In this document: piece by piece, positions 26,030-36,400 of the stretch
Numbering within the stretch: the stretch's first letter is position 1
Layout of the letters: every line of letters begins with the position of its first letter
NCBI GenBank assembly: GCA_020636445.1
Contig: JACJXV010000016.1
Location: forward strand, 1 to 64,000
Reading direction: 5' to 3'
DNA: 64,000 nt
Origin: Lewinellaceae bacterium
GTDB taxonomy: Bacteria > Bacteroidota > Bacteroidia > Chitinophagales > Saprospiraceae
Position numbers and translations under genes: made by a program
The notes under the pieces: generated by a model
What the model was told of the DNA's origin: nothing
What the model saw: only the letters and a program-made list of their open reading frames with translations
The model's database searches: none

Positions 26030-27034
26030 TTGACAACGAAAAAGCGAAAGAGAAAAAAGAAGTCGGCAGGTATTAACCTGACGCCCTTTGTAATAATAGT
26101 TGGGTTAATAGGACTAGCTTTGACTTTTTACATTGGCTACCGAGCTTCCATAAGCGACAGAAAGCTGTTTTCTGTTAGCTTAATTGCCTTATTTGCAGGA
26201 CTTCTTTTTGAAAGTTTTCGGGTGTCGGGCCATTGGAAAACAGTTATTGGAATTTTTATTGGAGCTTATTTTTTTAGCCTGACAAGTTTCCTGCCCGGGA
26301 AGAATGAACGACATTATGATTTTGAAAGCCATATCGAAAAATGGCCCTATGTCTTTCTGTTTATGTTTGCGTTGATTTTTGGAGTTATCTATCAAAAGAG
26401 AGTTACCGCAAAACTTACGGAAGGAATTACGTTACTTCTCTCGGTTTCAATGATATATTGGGTAATTGACTACGGATTTCTGAACTTCCATCATTGGTTT
26501 TCAATTTCCTTGATTATCACTGGGTTGTTGCTTTCAATTTTTTCGATAGTTCATGCTTTGACCTATATCCAACTGTCCAAAACGAATAGGCTAGTCTTAA
26601 GTATCTGGAGTACAGCTATCATGGTTGTATTTGCTTTTGATAATATCTTTCGGGTATTTACGAATCCTGCTATTGAAAATTCAAGTTTTTTAGTGGATAG
26701 GCTATACATTGGTCTTCAATACTTTTTTTTGGGCGTTTCAGCTATTTATATCCTGCAAAACATCATGTTGCTAGTCGCTTTTTTACCCAGCAGAAATGGC
26801 AACTACCGACAAGAATTAAAAGAAACCAAAGAAGAGCACATTAACCGGTATGCTACTGAACAAGTCAGTATTAGACATTCCCTGTTCGCGATTGTTTTTA
26901 TTGGAACCGTTTACGGACTGAACCATCAGTATCAACTATTGCCAAGACATACGATGATCTGGCTGGTTTTTTTCACCTTTCCCTTAATTTCACAATTGCC
27001 GAAATTAATAAACAGGCGAAAAAAATACCGCTAA
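26030..27034 (+). CDS. Hypothetical multi-pass membrane protein
   Basis: The 334-residue protein has a strongly basic N-terminus (TTKKRKRKKKS) and about eight to nine hydrophobic segments over its whole length. No family is recognised and no charged catalytic cluster stands out. The start appears to be TTG: an in-frame TAG lies seven codons upstream (26012) and no ATG is between, while the first ATG inside would remove several helices. Base composition is more A+T-rich than the flanking glycosidase genes, which hints at separate origin. It ends with a basic tail (INRRKKYR). Confidence 0.6.
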   Translation: MTTKKRKRKKKSAGINLTPFVIIVGLIGLALTFYIGYRASISDRKLFSVSLIALFAGLLFESFRVSGHWKTVIGIFIGAYFFSLTSFLPGKNERHYDFESHIEKWPYVFLFMFALIFGVIYQKRVTAKLTEGITLLLSVSMIYWVIDYGFLNFHHWFSISLIITGLLLSIFSIVHALTYIQLSKTNRLVLSIWSTAIMVVFAFDNIFRVFTNPAIENSSFLVDRLYIGLQYFFLGVSAIYILQNIMLLVAFLPSRNGNYRQELKETKEEHINRYATEQVSIRHSLFAIVFIGTVYGLNHQYQLLPRHTMIWLVFFTFPLISQLPKLINRRKKYR

Positions 27035-27186
27035 AAACTGCCTGAAAAACATTACCCCTAATTCATTCCCCCCGTAAGGTTGCCGCTTGTTTCGATCGAC
27101 TATGCCCGGCAGGCTATGGGAGCCATTCCCTGGCGTCTTTGGGCTAGTAAGGTATTCAGGCACTGTTCACTGCTTCGTGATTTTTT

Positions 27187-27280
27187 CCACCGATTACCAC
27201 CGATTACCACTGATTTAGCAAATACTATTCAAATCTGCCAACTGCATCCAAGGACTGCCCACTGCCCACTGCTTCAGTAG
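27187..27280. repeat. Short tandem repeats (10-bp CGATTACCAC, 7-bp CTGCCCA)
   Basis: Three near copies of CGATTACCAC lie at about 27187-27215, and two of CTGCCCA at about 27257-27271. They fill the spacer between the membrane protein and the GH128-like gene. The remaining sequence 27035-27428 shows no gene; an open frame at 27080-27280 is an artefact of the repeats. Confidence 0.6.
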
Positions 27281-27428
27281 GTGAAATCGTTCAGGGGTTT
27301 ATTTGCCTGATTTGCCCCCCCCAAGTGGATTATATCCCCCCTACAAACCCTGCGGCATCCTGTACCTTTCGTGGAAAGAAGAATATTATTTCCTGCACAT
27401 TCCATCACCGAGAATAAAACCGTATCCA

Positions 27429-30400
27429 ATGAAGAAAATGCTTCCCTTTATCTTGTTTATTTTTATCACTCAGGTAGCTACCCTGCAGGCGCAGAATCAG
27501 GGTGCGACGCCTTGTAACTTCTGCAGTCAATACTTGTATTGGACGGGCGAGGTAGATAATGACTTTTTTAATGAAGACAACTGGCGGATAGCCGTTCAGA
27601 AGCCTTCGGCACCTAATGTGCCTAACTCGCCCCAGACAACACCTGGGCAGGTGCCATCGGCCAAGCCATATTGTTTGCCCGGGGCGAATAAACTGAATTA
27701 CCAGATCTGCCTGAACACGCCCGATCTGGACAAAGACAAGCACCCAAAGACGGGTACGCTCGAGCCAGGACAGGCCATTCAGTACAACCTGTATGCCAGT
27801 ACTGCCACCATTGTGGCAAATGGGGTAATCACGTTTGATGCCGCAGATAAGGGCTTCACGATGAATCACGTAGATATGGAGGTCAATAGCCCGGTCGCGC
27901 AGGGAATCCTGTCTATCGATGGGGGATCAACCGTACGCCTGACTAGTGCCAATGCCCTGGGGGCAAATGCAGCTATCAATCTGCTGGATGCGGCTTCCTG
28001 GGTGTACTTTCTGCAGGACAACCCGGAGGAGTTATTAGGGACTCCGGCCAGTTTGCGGGTCGATGATGCCACGGGAATGGTTGATCAAAACTTGCGTATC
28101 AACCAGTATTATCAGCAAGGAGCCCTGGTGCGGAAGCGGGATTTGACATATACGCCCTTAACCATTTATTCCGGCGCTTCCGGGAGTGGGTCATCTGCCG
28201 CGCTGGTCGAATCTACCATTTATGCAGGCGGTGGTATTCCGGGGGGAATGAATAATCAGGTCAGTTCTTTTGTGCTGAAGCGGGGGTATATGGTCACCCT
28301 GGCGATCCAGGATAATGGTACCGGAAAAAGCAAAGTATATATTGCTTCGGAAGCAGACCTCACGGTGGATGTCTTGCCGGCTGCCTTGCAAGGGAACGTT
28401 AGTTTCATTCGGGTGCTCCCCTGGAATTGGGTCACTAAAAAGGGAACCGGTGGCTTGATTAACGGACTCGATGCCGGTTGGTTCTACAACTGGGGGAATG
28501 GGGCCACGGCACAACCTAATCAGGATTATGTGCCAATGGCCTGGGGTGCTGGAGCTGCGTCTCCTGCGAGCTTGAACCAGGTAATTCAAAAGGAAAAAGC
28601 TACCCACTTGCTGGGCTTTAATGAATCGGACAACTGTAACGACCAATCGGGGCAATTTAATAACCTTTGCGAGCCAGAAGTGGCGGTAGCTTATTATGAA
28701 AACTTAATGCGCACCGGACTGCGGTTGGGTACACCGGCACCCCGCGAAAACGGACCGACGACCTGGCTAAAGGAATTCGCCAGGCTGGCCAAAGAGCGGG
28801 ATGTACGCTTTGATTTTGTGGCGGTTCACTGGTATGATTGGGGTTCTAATCCGGCGAATTCACCGAATGCCGATCCGGTGCAGGTATTTAACCGGTTCAA
28901 GGCCTACCTGGCTAACGTTCACGCCATCTATGGTCTGCCGATCTGGATTACGGAATTCAACGCCAATCCCAACCGGGAGAACAGCGTTCACGCTGCCTTT
29001 CTTGAACTCGCTTTACCCTACCTGGAACAGCTGGATTATGTAGAGCGCTACGCCTTTTTCCAGCCTAATCCGCAATATGCCAGCAATGTAGTTTCTCCAT
29101 CCAACTACTACGATACCAATGGTGCCATTACCAATATCGGGATTATTTACCGGGATCAAACATCCACTCCGTCCATTCCGGAAGCTTCGATGGCGGCTCC
29201 CAACAACCTGGAAGGGATGGATCTGCCTTATGTAGAGGTACCTGCGGATATTATGGCTTTTGAAGCGGAATGTGGCTTGTACAAGGGCAACCAGTGGGAA
29301 ATCAAAGAAGACTTACTGGCTTCCAATGAAAGATATATTCAGGCTAACACTTCTGCCGTGGGGGCAACGGGGCTAGCCCAGCAAACACACTTTGAGTTTG
29401 AGAGTGAGCAGAATGAAACGCTCCGCCTATGGGTGCGGCTGCGGACAGTTTCGGGTGCCAATGGTTCCCTGAAAATCAGTATGGATGGGGGAGCGTCGGC
29501 GACCATCGGAGGCATGAATGCCGGAGACTTTACCTGGTTCCGGATTCCTCGTTATTACACCGTTGGTACTGGCAAACATCGTTTAACGATCACGTATGCA
29601 AACGGAGGTACGCAACTGGATAAGCTGGCGCTGGTCAATAGCAGCGCGGCCATTGAACTGGCCCCGGATGCAGGGAATACGGCCTGCATCTTACCCGATG
29701 GAGGCTGGGGGATTGTCGACAATCCAACTATCTATTGGTTAGAAGGCGAAACGCCTGCCCAGGCAGGGGCAGAATGGGAGATTGGCACCAGTAGTTCGGC
29801 TATCGGCGGCCAATTCATCCAGCCCATCGCAGGGGTAAGTGCGATAAGCACACCTCCGGGGGCTGCGGGTATAGCTACCTATACCGTTGAAGTGGCCAAC
29901 GACGATGAATTTAATATCTGGGGCAAAGTACAAGCCTTATCCCCTGATGCGGGTGCATTCTGGTTTAGTGTGGATGGTGAGCCCTTCCGGAAATGGGATG
30001 GCCTTGAAAACATTGCGTACGAATGGAAGTGGACCAAGTTTCATTTTAGTGAAGGTTCGGTGAACCGTCCGTTCACCTATTTCCTCTCGGCAGGTTCGCA
30101 TACGATCGAGTTAGCCTATTCCGAGGCAGGTGCCAAACTGGACCGCCTGGCAGTGGCCAGCACTTCCCTGAATCCGGCCAGCGTGGACCCGGATGTATTG
30201 TTACCCAACCCGGTCCTGGATTTTGAAGCGGAAAACGCCGTTATCCTGGGTACTGCGACTATCGTCAACTGCGGCAGTTCTTCAAACGGGAAACAAGTAA
30301 ATATGGGCACGGCGACCAGTAATGGTGTTCGGTTTGCCAATGTGGCTGTACCCATTGGGGGGGCATATCGCCTGACGATTTCCTACATGTCGGCCGTTCC

Positions 30401-31313
30401 GAGAAACGTCCGCTTACGGGTGAATGATGTAGATATGGGGATCATCGCGGTGACCAGCTCGGGGGCCTGGTGTTTTGCGGGAGGTGTTCCTGCTGATTTC
30501 CTCCGATCGGTGGATTTAAATGCCGGTACGAATACGATTGAATTCCGCCCTGTAGGTACCGAATCGCCCTTTATGGATAAAATTTCACTGGTGCGCGAGG
30601 CATCCTCCTTCGAAGCTGAGCTGGCTGAAATAAATGGAGCGGCCTCTGTAGTCACTTGTGCTAAATCGTCCAACGGAGCGGCCGTTAACATGTTTAACGT
30701 AGGATCGAATAGCGTAAGGTTTGCGAACGTAGAGGTGTCGGCCACCGGTACGTATATGTTGGATATTTCCTACTTGTCGAAAGTGGCCCGCCAGGCCCGC
30801 ATTTTTGTGAACGATAACCTCTTCCAGGTTGCTACGTTTGACATCTCCGGAAGTTGGTGTTTTGAGGGTGGTACTCCCCGGGTTAAATCCTTTGAGATTC
30901 CCCTGACGGTGGGCATGAACAGCATTGAAATCAAGCCTGTTGGGGGGGCTGACGCTCCATTCATCGATAAAATTGCCATTGTCAATATGCCGGAGGAGGC
31001 ATCCATGACGGCCGTCCAGGAGACGGGCTTAACGGGGGCCCTGGGGGTTACTGCACAGGAGGAGCCAGTTAGCCTGTTGGTTTATCCGAACCCGGCAACG
31101 GCGAATGGTGAATTTTTCATCCGGGTGAATGCCAAGCACTATACACCCTTTGATCTCCATATTCTGGATGTCTATGGCCGTACACTCCTGGGGAATATGT
31201 CAGGGGTAGCCAATCAGCCAGTCCGGTTTGGACAGGGCCTGGCTCCAGGCGTGTACTTCGTTGTGGTCAATATGGAGGCTACGAGATACATGCAGAAACT
31301 GATCATCCGGTAA
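27429..31313 (+). CDS. Secreted GH128-like glycoside hydrolase with CBM-like modules and T9SS sorting domain
   Basis: Start is at ATG 27429, where a normal signal peptide begins (MKKMLPFILFIFITQVATLQ); the frame is open 42 codons further up. The 1294-residue product has an N-terminal region with CxxC and a beta-rich fold (about 25-300), a catalytic domain (about 315-600) with GFNESD (acid/base candidate Glu399) and WITEFN (nucleophile candidate Glu509), as in the Asl1/GH128 beta-1,3-glucanase clan. Two CBM6/35-like modules (about 610-900), then two tandem similar FEAE-starting modules (about 930-1190), follow. The last 80 residues, starting VYPNPA, are a type A T9SS sorting domain. It should be exported and surface-bound; beta-glucan as substrate is inference. 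Confidence 0.88.
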   Translation: MKKMLPFILFIFITQVATLQAQNQGATPCNFCSQYLYWTGEVDNDFFNEDNWRIAVQKPSAPNVPNSPQTTPGQVPSAKPYCLPGANKLNYQICLNTPDLDKDKHPKTGTLEPGQAIQYNLYASTATIVANGVITFDAADKGFTMNHVDMEVNSPVAQGILSIDGGSTVRLTSANALGANAAINLLDAASWVYFLQDNPEELLGTPASLRVDDATGMVDQNLRINQYYQQGALVRKRDLTYTPLTIYSGASGSGSSAALVESTIYAGGGIPGGMNNQVSSFVLKRGYMVTLAIQDNGTGKSKVYIASEADLTVDVLPAALQGNVSFIRVLPWNWVTKKGTGGLINGLDAGWFYNWGNGATAQPNQDYVPMAWGAGAASPASLNQVIQKEKATHLLGFNESDNCNDQSGQFNNLCEPEVAVAYYENLMRTGLRLGTPAPRENGPTTWLKEFARLAKERDVRFDFVAVHWYDWGSNPANSPNADPVQVFNRFKAYLANVHAIYGLPIWITEFNANPNRENSVHAAFLELALPYLEQLDYVERYAFFQPNPQYASNVVSPSNYYDTNGAITNIGIIYRDQTSTPSIPEASMAAPNNLEGMDLPYVEVPADIMAFEAECGLYKGNQWEIKEDLLASNERYIQANTSAVGATGLAQQTHFEFESEQNETLRLWVRLRTVSGANGSLKISMDGGASATIGGMNAGDFTWFRIPRYYTVGTGKHRLTITYANGGTQLDKLALVNSSAAIELAPDAGNTACILPDGGWGIVDNPTIYWLEGETPAQAGAEWEIGTSSSAIGGQFIQPIAGVSAISTPPGAAGIATYTVEVANDDEFNIWGKVQALSPDAGAFWFSVDGEPFRKWDGLENIAYEWKWTKFHFSEGSVNRPFTYFLSAGSHTIELAYSEAGAKLDRLAVASTSLNPASVDPDVLLPNPVLDFEAENAVILGTATIVNCGSSSNGKQVNMGTATSNGVRFANVAVPIGGAYRLTISYMSAVPRNVRLRVNDVDMGIIAVTSSGAWCFAGGVPADFLRSVDLNAGTNTIEFRPVGTESPFMDKISLVREASSFEAELAEINGAASVVTCAKSSNGAAVNMFNVGSNSVRFANVEVSATGTYMLDISYLSKVARQARIFVNDNLFQVATFDISGSWCFEGGTPRVKSFEIPLTVGMNSIEIKPVGGADAPFIDKIAIVNMPEEASMTAVQETGLTGALGVTAQEEPVSLLVYPNPATANGEFFIRVNAKHYTPFDLHILDVYGRTLLGNMSGVANQPVRFGQGLAPGVYFVVVNMEATRYMQKLIIR

Positions 31314-31404
31314 ACTCAACGTCCGTGATTTGCTAAAGTAGCAGATCGTAAACCATTTTCTTTTTCATACCATAAGATCAAATCTCCAAAGTTTAGTTGT
31401 CCGG

Positions 31405-31447
31405 CAGGGGCTATTGACGAAAGTTAATATCCCCTGTCTTTTTTTTG
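31405..31447 (+). terminator. Rho-independent terminator of the GH128-like gene
   Basis: CAGGGGCTATT (31405-31415) pairs with AATATCCCCTG (31426-31436) with one mismatch, followed by TC and a run of eight or more T. It lies 92 nt after the stop codon. Confidence 0.85.
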
Positions 31448-31482
31448 CTGGAAAGCTATCCGTTAGGGAAGGTGTATGGTTT

Positions 31483-31537
31483 CACGCCAAGAAGCGCGGG
31501 ATCGTTGATTCGTCAACTATTAGCGCTTCTTGGCGTG
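31483..31537. repeat. Nested hairpin, 15-bp perfect stem
   Basis: CACGCCAAGAAGCGC (31483-31497) pairs perfectly with GCGCTTCTTGGCGTG (31523-31537). In the 25-nt loop a second stem, GTTGA-TTCG-TCAAC, is nested. It stands between converging genes (stops at 31313 and 31587) with no T-run on the plus strand. Confidence 0.75.
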
Positions 31538-31586
31538 CAATCAGGAAAGTAAGGTATCCAGAGGCTCACGAAGAGCCAATATGACC

Positions 31587-33221
31587 TTATTTCCCCGGAT
31601 TAATCGCCCCAATTACCGGAACAGCGGGCAGCGGATTACCAAGAAAATCCTGTTGCATTTGCAGGCCGTGCATCAGTCCAAACGAATCGTTCGGTAAGAA
31701 CGGAATGGCGATTCCCTTCCGGATAAGCCGTCGGTTGGTGGGGGTATAATCCTCCGGAGCAAGGCCACCTGCATTGCGGAAAGCTGGGTTTCCAAAGCGC
31801 GGCGAGGAGTCATGGATAAGCGCTTCGGCAGGCCAGTTTTGGGGACTTAGAAATAAGTTGTTTTCAAAAAATACCCGGTGTATGGTTCCCCCATTGCTGG
31901 TATCTGGTTTATACTGATCGCCTTTGACCATTGTCGACTCCCCCTGGATATAAAAAATATTATTGGCGATAAGCACTCCTTCGGAGGTGTTGTCGATAGC
32001 GATTTTGGCAACGATATCCTGGCTGACAAAGATGGTGTTGTTATAGAAATAGGTATTCACCGGCCCCTTGCGTTCCTTATTTCCCTGGTAACCACTGAGC
32101 CAGAATATTTTCCCTTCCTGGAAGGCTCCATCTAGCCCTTTGATGCGGTGTCCGTCATTGACACTGATATTATAGCGATAGGCACAATTGTAATTATTGC
32201 CTAATACCTCGCAGAATCCACCAGCGTTATGCGCACTGAAATTGTACTGCATAACAACGTTATCGCAGTTGTAGTCAATATGAGCGCCTGCAGAGTCACC
32301 AGGGCCGTTGGCATACATGAACTTGTTTTTCTCAATGAGCACATCGGAAGCACTCCAGGTCCATAGGCCACTACCGCGCCCCCATTTGCGGGAGTCATCG
32401 TTGCTGCCGGAGCGGGTTACCACGTTGTTACCCACATACACAAACCGGACATTAGACATTTGTATACCTGGTCCACCGGTTTCACTGATGTCATTGTCCT
32501 CCAGGCGTACCCGCTGGATATTTCTTCCCTTGCCGGTTAATTTTATACCCGTATGACTGACATTTTGGATTTCACACTTCCGGATAACAACGTCCTCCAG
32601 GTTTGCGTCCTCCTGGGGATTTATCAAGCGGATGCCCCAGCCATATCGTTGGGTTCCGTTAGCGGAATTGACTTCCTCCTTGCCGCGCTGAAATCCTGCA
32701 TTTTCATAAAATACATCTTTAATCTGTATTCGCTCCAGGGTGATGCCTTTCATGGTTTTCGCAGTTTTCGTTCGAATCATGACGCCCGTTCTCATCTGCG
32801 ACGTTGAATCAAATATGGTAAAGCCGTTGCCGGTAATGCTTACGGCGGCTATTCTAATAAAACTGCAATCTTCGATGAGAATGCCCTCTGGAAAACCTTT
32901 GGCATCGATTAGCGCCGGCGGGGTATTTACATTGTCGTCCCAGGCAAGGGATTCAACGGTAATTGGATATTGCTTACTCCCACTGATATTGAGCAGCTGC
33001 AGTGACCCGGTATAGACCTGTCCGGCAGCGAGCAAAACGCGGTCGCCAGGTAGTAAGGACAGGGTACTGGCTTTAACCAGCGTCCGGATTGCTTTTGCTT
33101 TGGAGGATCCGTCATTCAGGTCGTTACCCTGCGTGGCGTGAACATAGTAGTCAGTAGCTTTTGTGGGGTTGATGAATCCGAATGCTCCCCAGAGCAGCAG
33201 GACCAGATAGCGTAGTTTCAT
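31587..33221 (-). CDS. Secreted right-handed parallel beta-helix protein (possible polysaccharide lyase)
   Basis: The 544-residue protein has a signal peptide (residues 1-22, ending PTKAT), the opening YYVHATQGNDLNDGSSKAKA typical of exported beta-helix proteins, and many PbH1-type repeats (for example LEDVVIRKCEIQNVSHTGI and IQRVRLEDNDISETGGPGI) over about residues 100-460. Members include pectate-lyase-like and alginate or chondroitin lyases (PL6-like). No catalytic residues can be fixed by eye. It is encoded after the hybrid regulator (215 nt downstream) on the same strand, so it is a likely target or partner of that regulator. No lipobox and no T9SS tail are seen. Confidence 0.82.
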   Translation of the reverse strand: MKLRYLVLLLWGAFGFINPTKATDYYVHATQGNDLNDGSSKAKAIRTLVKASTLSLLPGDRVLLAAGQVYTGSLQLLNISGSKQYPITVESLAWDDNVNTPPALIDAKGFPEGILIEDCSFIRIAAVSITGNGFTIFDSTSQMRTGVMIRTKTAKTMKGITLERIQIKDVFYENAGFQRGKEEVNSANGTQRYGWGIRLINPQEDANLEDVVIRKCEIQNVSHTGIKLTGKGRNIQRVRLEDNDISETGGPGIQMSNVRFVYVGNNVVTRSGSNDDSRKWGRGSGLWTWSASDVLIEKNKFMYANGPGDSAGAHIDYNCDNVVMQYNFSAHNAGGFCEVLGNNYNCAYRYNISVNDGHRIKGLDGAFQEGKIFWLSGYQGNKERKGPVNTYFYNNTIFVSQDIVAKIAIDNTSEGVLIANNIFYIQGESTMVKGDQYKPDTSNGGTIHRVFFENNLFLSPQNWPAEALIHDSSPRFGNPAFRNAGGLAPEDYTPTNRRLIRKGIAIPFLPNDSFGLMHGLQMQQDFLGNPLPAVPVIGAINPGK

Positions 33222-33249
33222 TTAGTTGTAACTGAGTTTAATAAGAAAC

Positions 33250-33421
33250 CAGAAATTTACTCCGACTGCGTCGGAGCCAGAAATTTACCCGACTCCAGGA
33301 GCGACAGCGTAAGGAGGCGGGGCAGAAACCACCTGCCTTCGCTAAGCTTCGGCGGGCGAAGAAAATCAGCCTGACGCTGCAAGCGCTGGGGGTAAAGCAT
33401 TCCAATTTCCAATTTCTCCTA
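33250..33421. repeat. Small repeats in the spacer before the beta-helix gene
   Basis: CTCCGAC-TGC-GTCGGAG (33260-33276) is a perfect hairpin between two copies of CAGAAATTTAC (33250-33260 and 33278-33288). Further on, CTTCGGCGGGCGAAG (around 33353-33367) resembles the reverse complement of the dispersed element at 53.5 kb, and CAATTTCCAATTTC (33403-33416) is a two-unit heptamer run. Confidence 0.55.
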
Positions 33422-33436
33422 ACAGGCCTTGCCGGT

Positions 33437-36400
33437 TCAGACCGGTTCATCCCGCTTCTTCAAATTGTCGAGCATTTCCGCTTTATAATCCGAGGGCAGA
33501 CAGCCGAATTGTTGCTGGAACGATAACCGGAAGTGCTTGTAATCATTAAAGCCAACCTCATAGGCTACCTGGCTTAACTTGGTATTATCGTTCAAAATCA
33601 GTTGCGCAGCTTTCTTAAGTCGTACCGACCGGATAAAACCGGTTATGGAAAGACCCGTCAAGGATTTTATTTTCCGGTACAAAGTAGACCGGCTCATGTA
33701 GAGCTCTTGAACAAGCATGTCTACACCAAACGCTTCATTGGCAATATTATCGCTGACCAGTTTGATGGCTTTTTCAACAAAAGCCTCATCCATATTATTT
33801 CCTTCGTTAATTTCCTGGTTGTCAGGTTCAAATCGTACCCGGTTGAGGAAATAGCCCCTGAGTTTTTTACGGTTTTCCAAAATATTGTTGATTCTGGTTT
33901 TCATAATTACGGGGTTGAATGGCTTAGTCACGTAGTCATCGGCACCCGTTTCAAGACCGTTCACCTCATAGACCACAGAGGTTCGCGCTGTCAGCAAAAT
34001 GATGGGGATGTGGGAGGTTGCGATCTGGCTTTTTATTTCCTGGCAAAGCGTGATGCCGTCCATTTCGGGCATCATAATATCACTGACGATGATGTCCGGT
34101 AGTTCAGTTTTGGCAATTTGTAATCCGACAAGGCCATTCTCAGCTTCAAGTACCCGGAAATCGTCTTTGAGCAGGCTGTTGAGGTATTTTCGTATGTCCT
34201 CATTGTCATCGACAATCAGCACAGATTCTTTTTTAACATTGTCGTCAATATCCAGCGAGCTTGGTTGCAACCAATCGGTATCCAGGTCCTCCTGATAATC
34301 ATTCTCGAGGAGTAATTCTTCGAGATCTTCTTCGGGGGCGGGCTTACTATTTTGCAGGAAGGGATTGTTTAACAACAGCTGAGAAGTGAAACAAGTCTCT
34401 TCTCCGGGGGTGCTTTTGACAAAAATATTGCCATGGTGGAGGTCAATAATAGCCTTGGTAAACGTCAGCCCGATGCCACTCCCTACCATTTTCGCCGTTG
34501 CGGAACTGCGCACCTGGTAGAACCGGTCGAATACTTTGGTAGCGTCTTCAGGCGAGAGCCCAATGCCATTATCTTTTACTTCAATATTGAGATAACCGTC
34601 TTTGATATAGAGGTACATGGATACCTCTCCTCCCGGGCGGCTATATTTGAAGGCATTGGAGATCAGATTACACAGAACAATCTCCATTTTGTCGCGATCG
34701 AAGAGGAGAACGGCACGGTCTACCTCCGTTTCAAACTTATAACTAATGTTTTTTGTTCGGGAAATGTCTTTAAAGGAAAGGTAAACCTCTTTGGCGAAGG
34801 AAACGAATTCGCTGTGCTCTACATTGAGCTGGAGTAATCCATGTTCTGACTTTCTAAAGTCGAGCAATTGGTTGATTAGGTTTAATAGCCTTTTGGCATT
34901 GTTTTCAACCAGGATCATTTTGTTGCGAATGTCAGCATCAAGATTGAGATTGCTGAGGACTTCGGTGACCGGGCTTAAGATCAACGTGAGGGGGGTTCGG
35001 AATTCGTGGGAAATATTGGTGAAGAATGAAATCTTAGCCTCATTCAGATCGTGTTCTTTTTCTTTTTCAATTTCAGCAATCCGCAATTTGGCTTCCAGTC
35101 TGGCTTGTCTTGCAGACACATAATTGATAAGTACACCAATGCCAATGGCCATCAGGGCATAGAGGGAATACGCATACCAGGTTGCCCAGGGCGGAACCTC
35201 AACACCGATGCGTAAGCTTCGGATTTCACTCCAGTTTTGCCGGTCTCTACTGGCCCGGATTTGTACTTCATAATCGCCGGGATTGAGGCCGGTAAAGCTA
35301 ATCTCGTTTCTTCCGCGGGTATTGATCCATTCATCCTGGAATCCGGGCATCCGGTATTGATAAACGACATTGTCGGTGCCCAGAAAGTCGTTGGCTGCAA
35401 AAAGCAAGGTTAGATGATTTTGTTTGTACCCCAGCTCCAGCTTATCAGTGTAGTTAATGTCTTTTCTTAACAGCACACGCCCACCCACATTATCGCCCAC
35501 ATTCAGGTTTGTGTTGTTGACAATGATATCCGTGAATACAATGTGCGGAGCGTTGGTATTCTCAGCCAGCATGTTAGGGTTAAACTGGATTACCCCGTTG
35601 TACCCTCCGAAATAGATATTCCCCTCATGGTCTTTGAAGGAAGAGCCGATATGGAAAGCTGTAACCATTACACCGCTTTCCCGGTCGTAATTCATAAAGG
35701 TTTTCTTGAAGGGATCCAGCCGGGTTAGCGAGGTGGTGGAGCTGATCCAGATATTTCCGTTATCATCTTCTTCGATTGCACAAATAAAATCACTGAACAA
35801 TCCGCTTTGCGTATCATAAATGGCATTCAGGGAGAGCTTTTCCCCTTTTTGGTGCAGATCAATCAATCCGGCAGGGGTGGCGGCATAAATAGTTTCCCCT
35901 TTGATGAAGAGATCATTGATGATCACACTGGGCAGATTGCTGCTGATTAATTTTTTATGGCTGATAAAGCTCTGATCCTCGGGTTGATAGCGATTGATGC
36001 CAGAATATGTGGCGAGCCAGATATTGCCGGTTTCATCTTCAATGATTTTATTGATACGGTTGTTTTCCAGATAATACCGGCCCTTGCCGGATTCCGCATA
36101 GCGCTTCATCTGTTCCAGATTCGGATCGGAATCCAGGTTGGTTACTTTTAATCCGGTTTGTTGCGTTCCAATCCAGAGATTATTATGGCGGTCGAGGCAT
36201 ATTGCAGTTACCTTTTCATTGGGGAATTTATAAAGCGCCTGATTGAAATTTCGATCGCGAATGACGACCAGACCCTTGTTGGTGCCCACGAACAGGTATT
36301 TGCCTTTTTCTCTGATGACATTGATCCGGGTTTCCGGTACTGTGGCTAAAGAGGTGAAAATACCGTTGTTTTCCTGTACAAATAAGCCTTCGGCAAGCGT

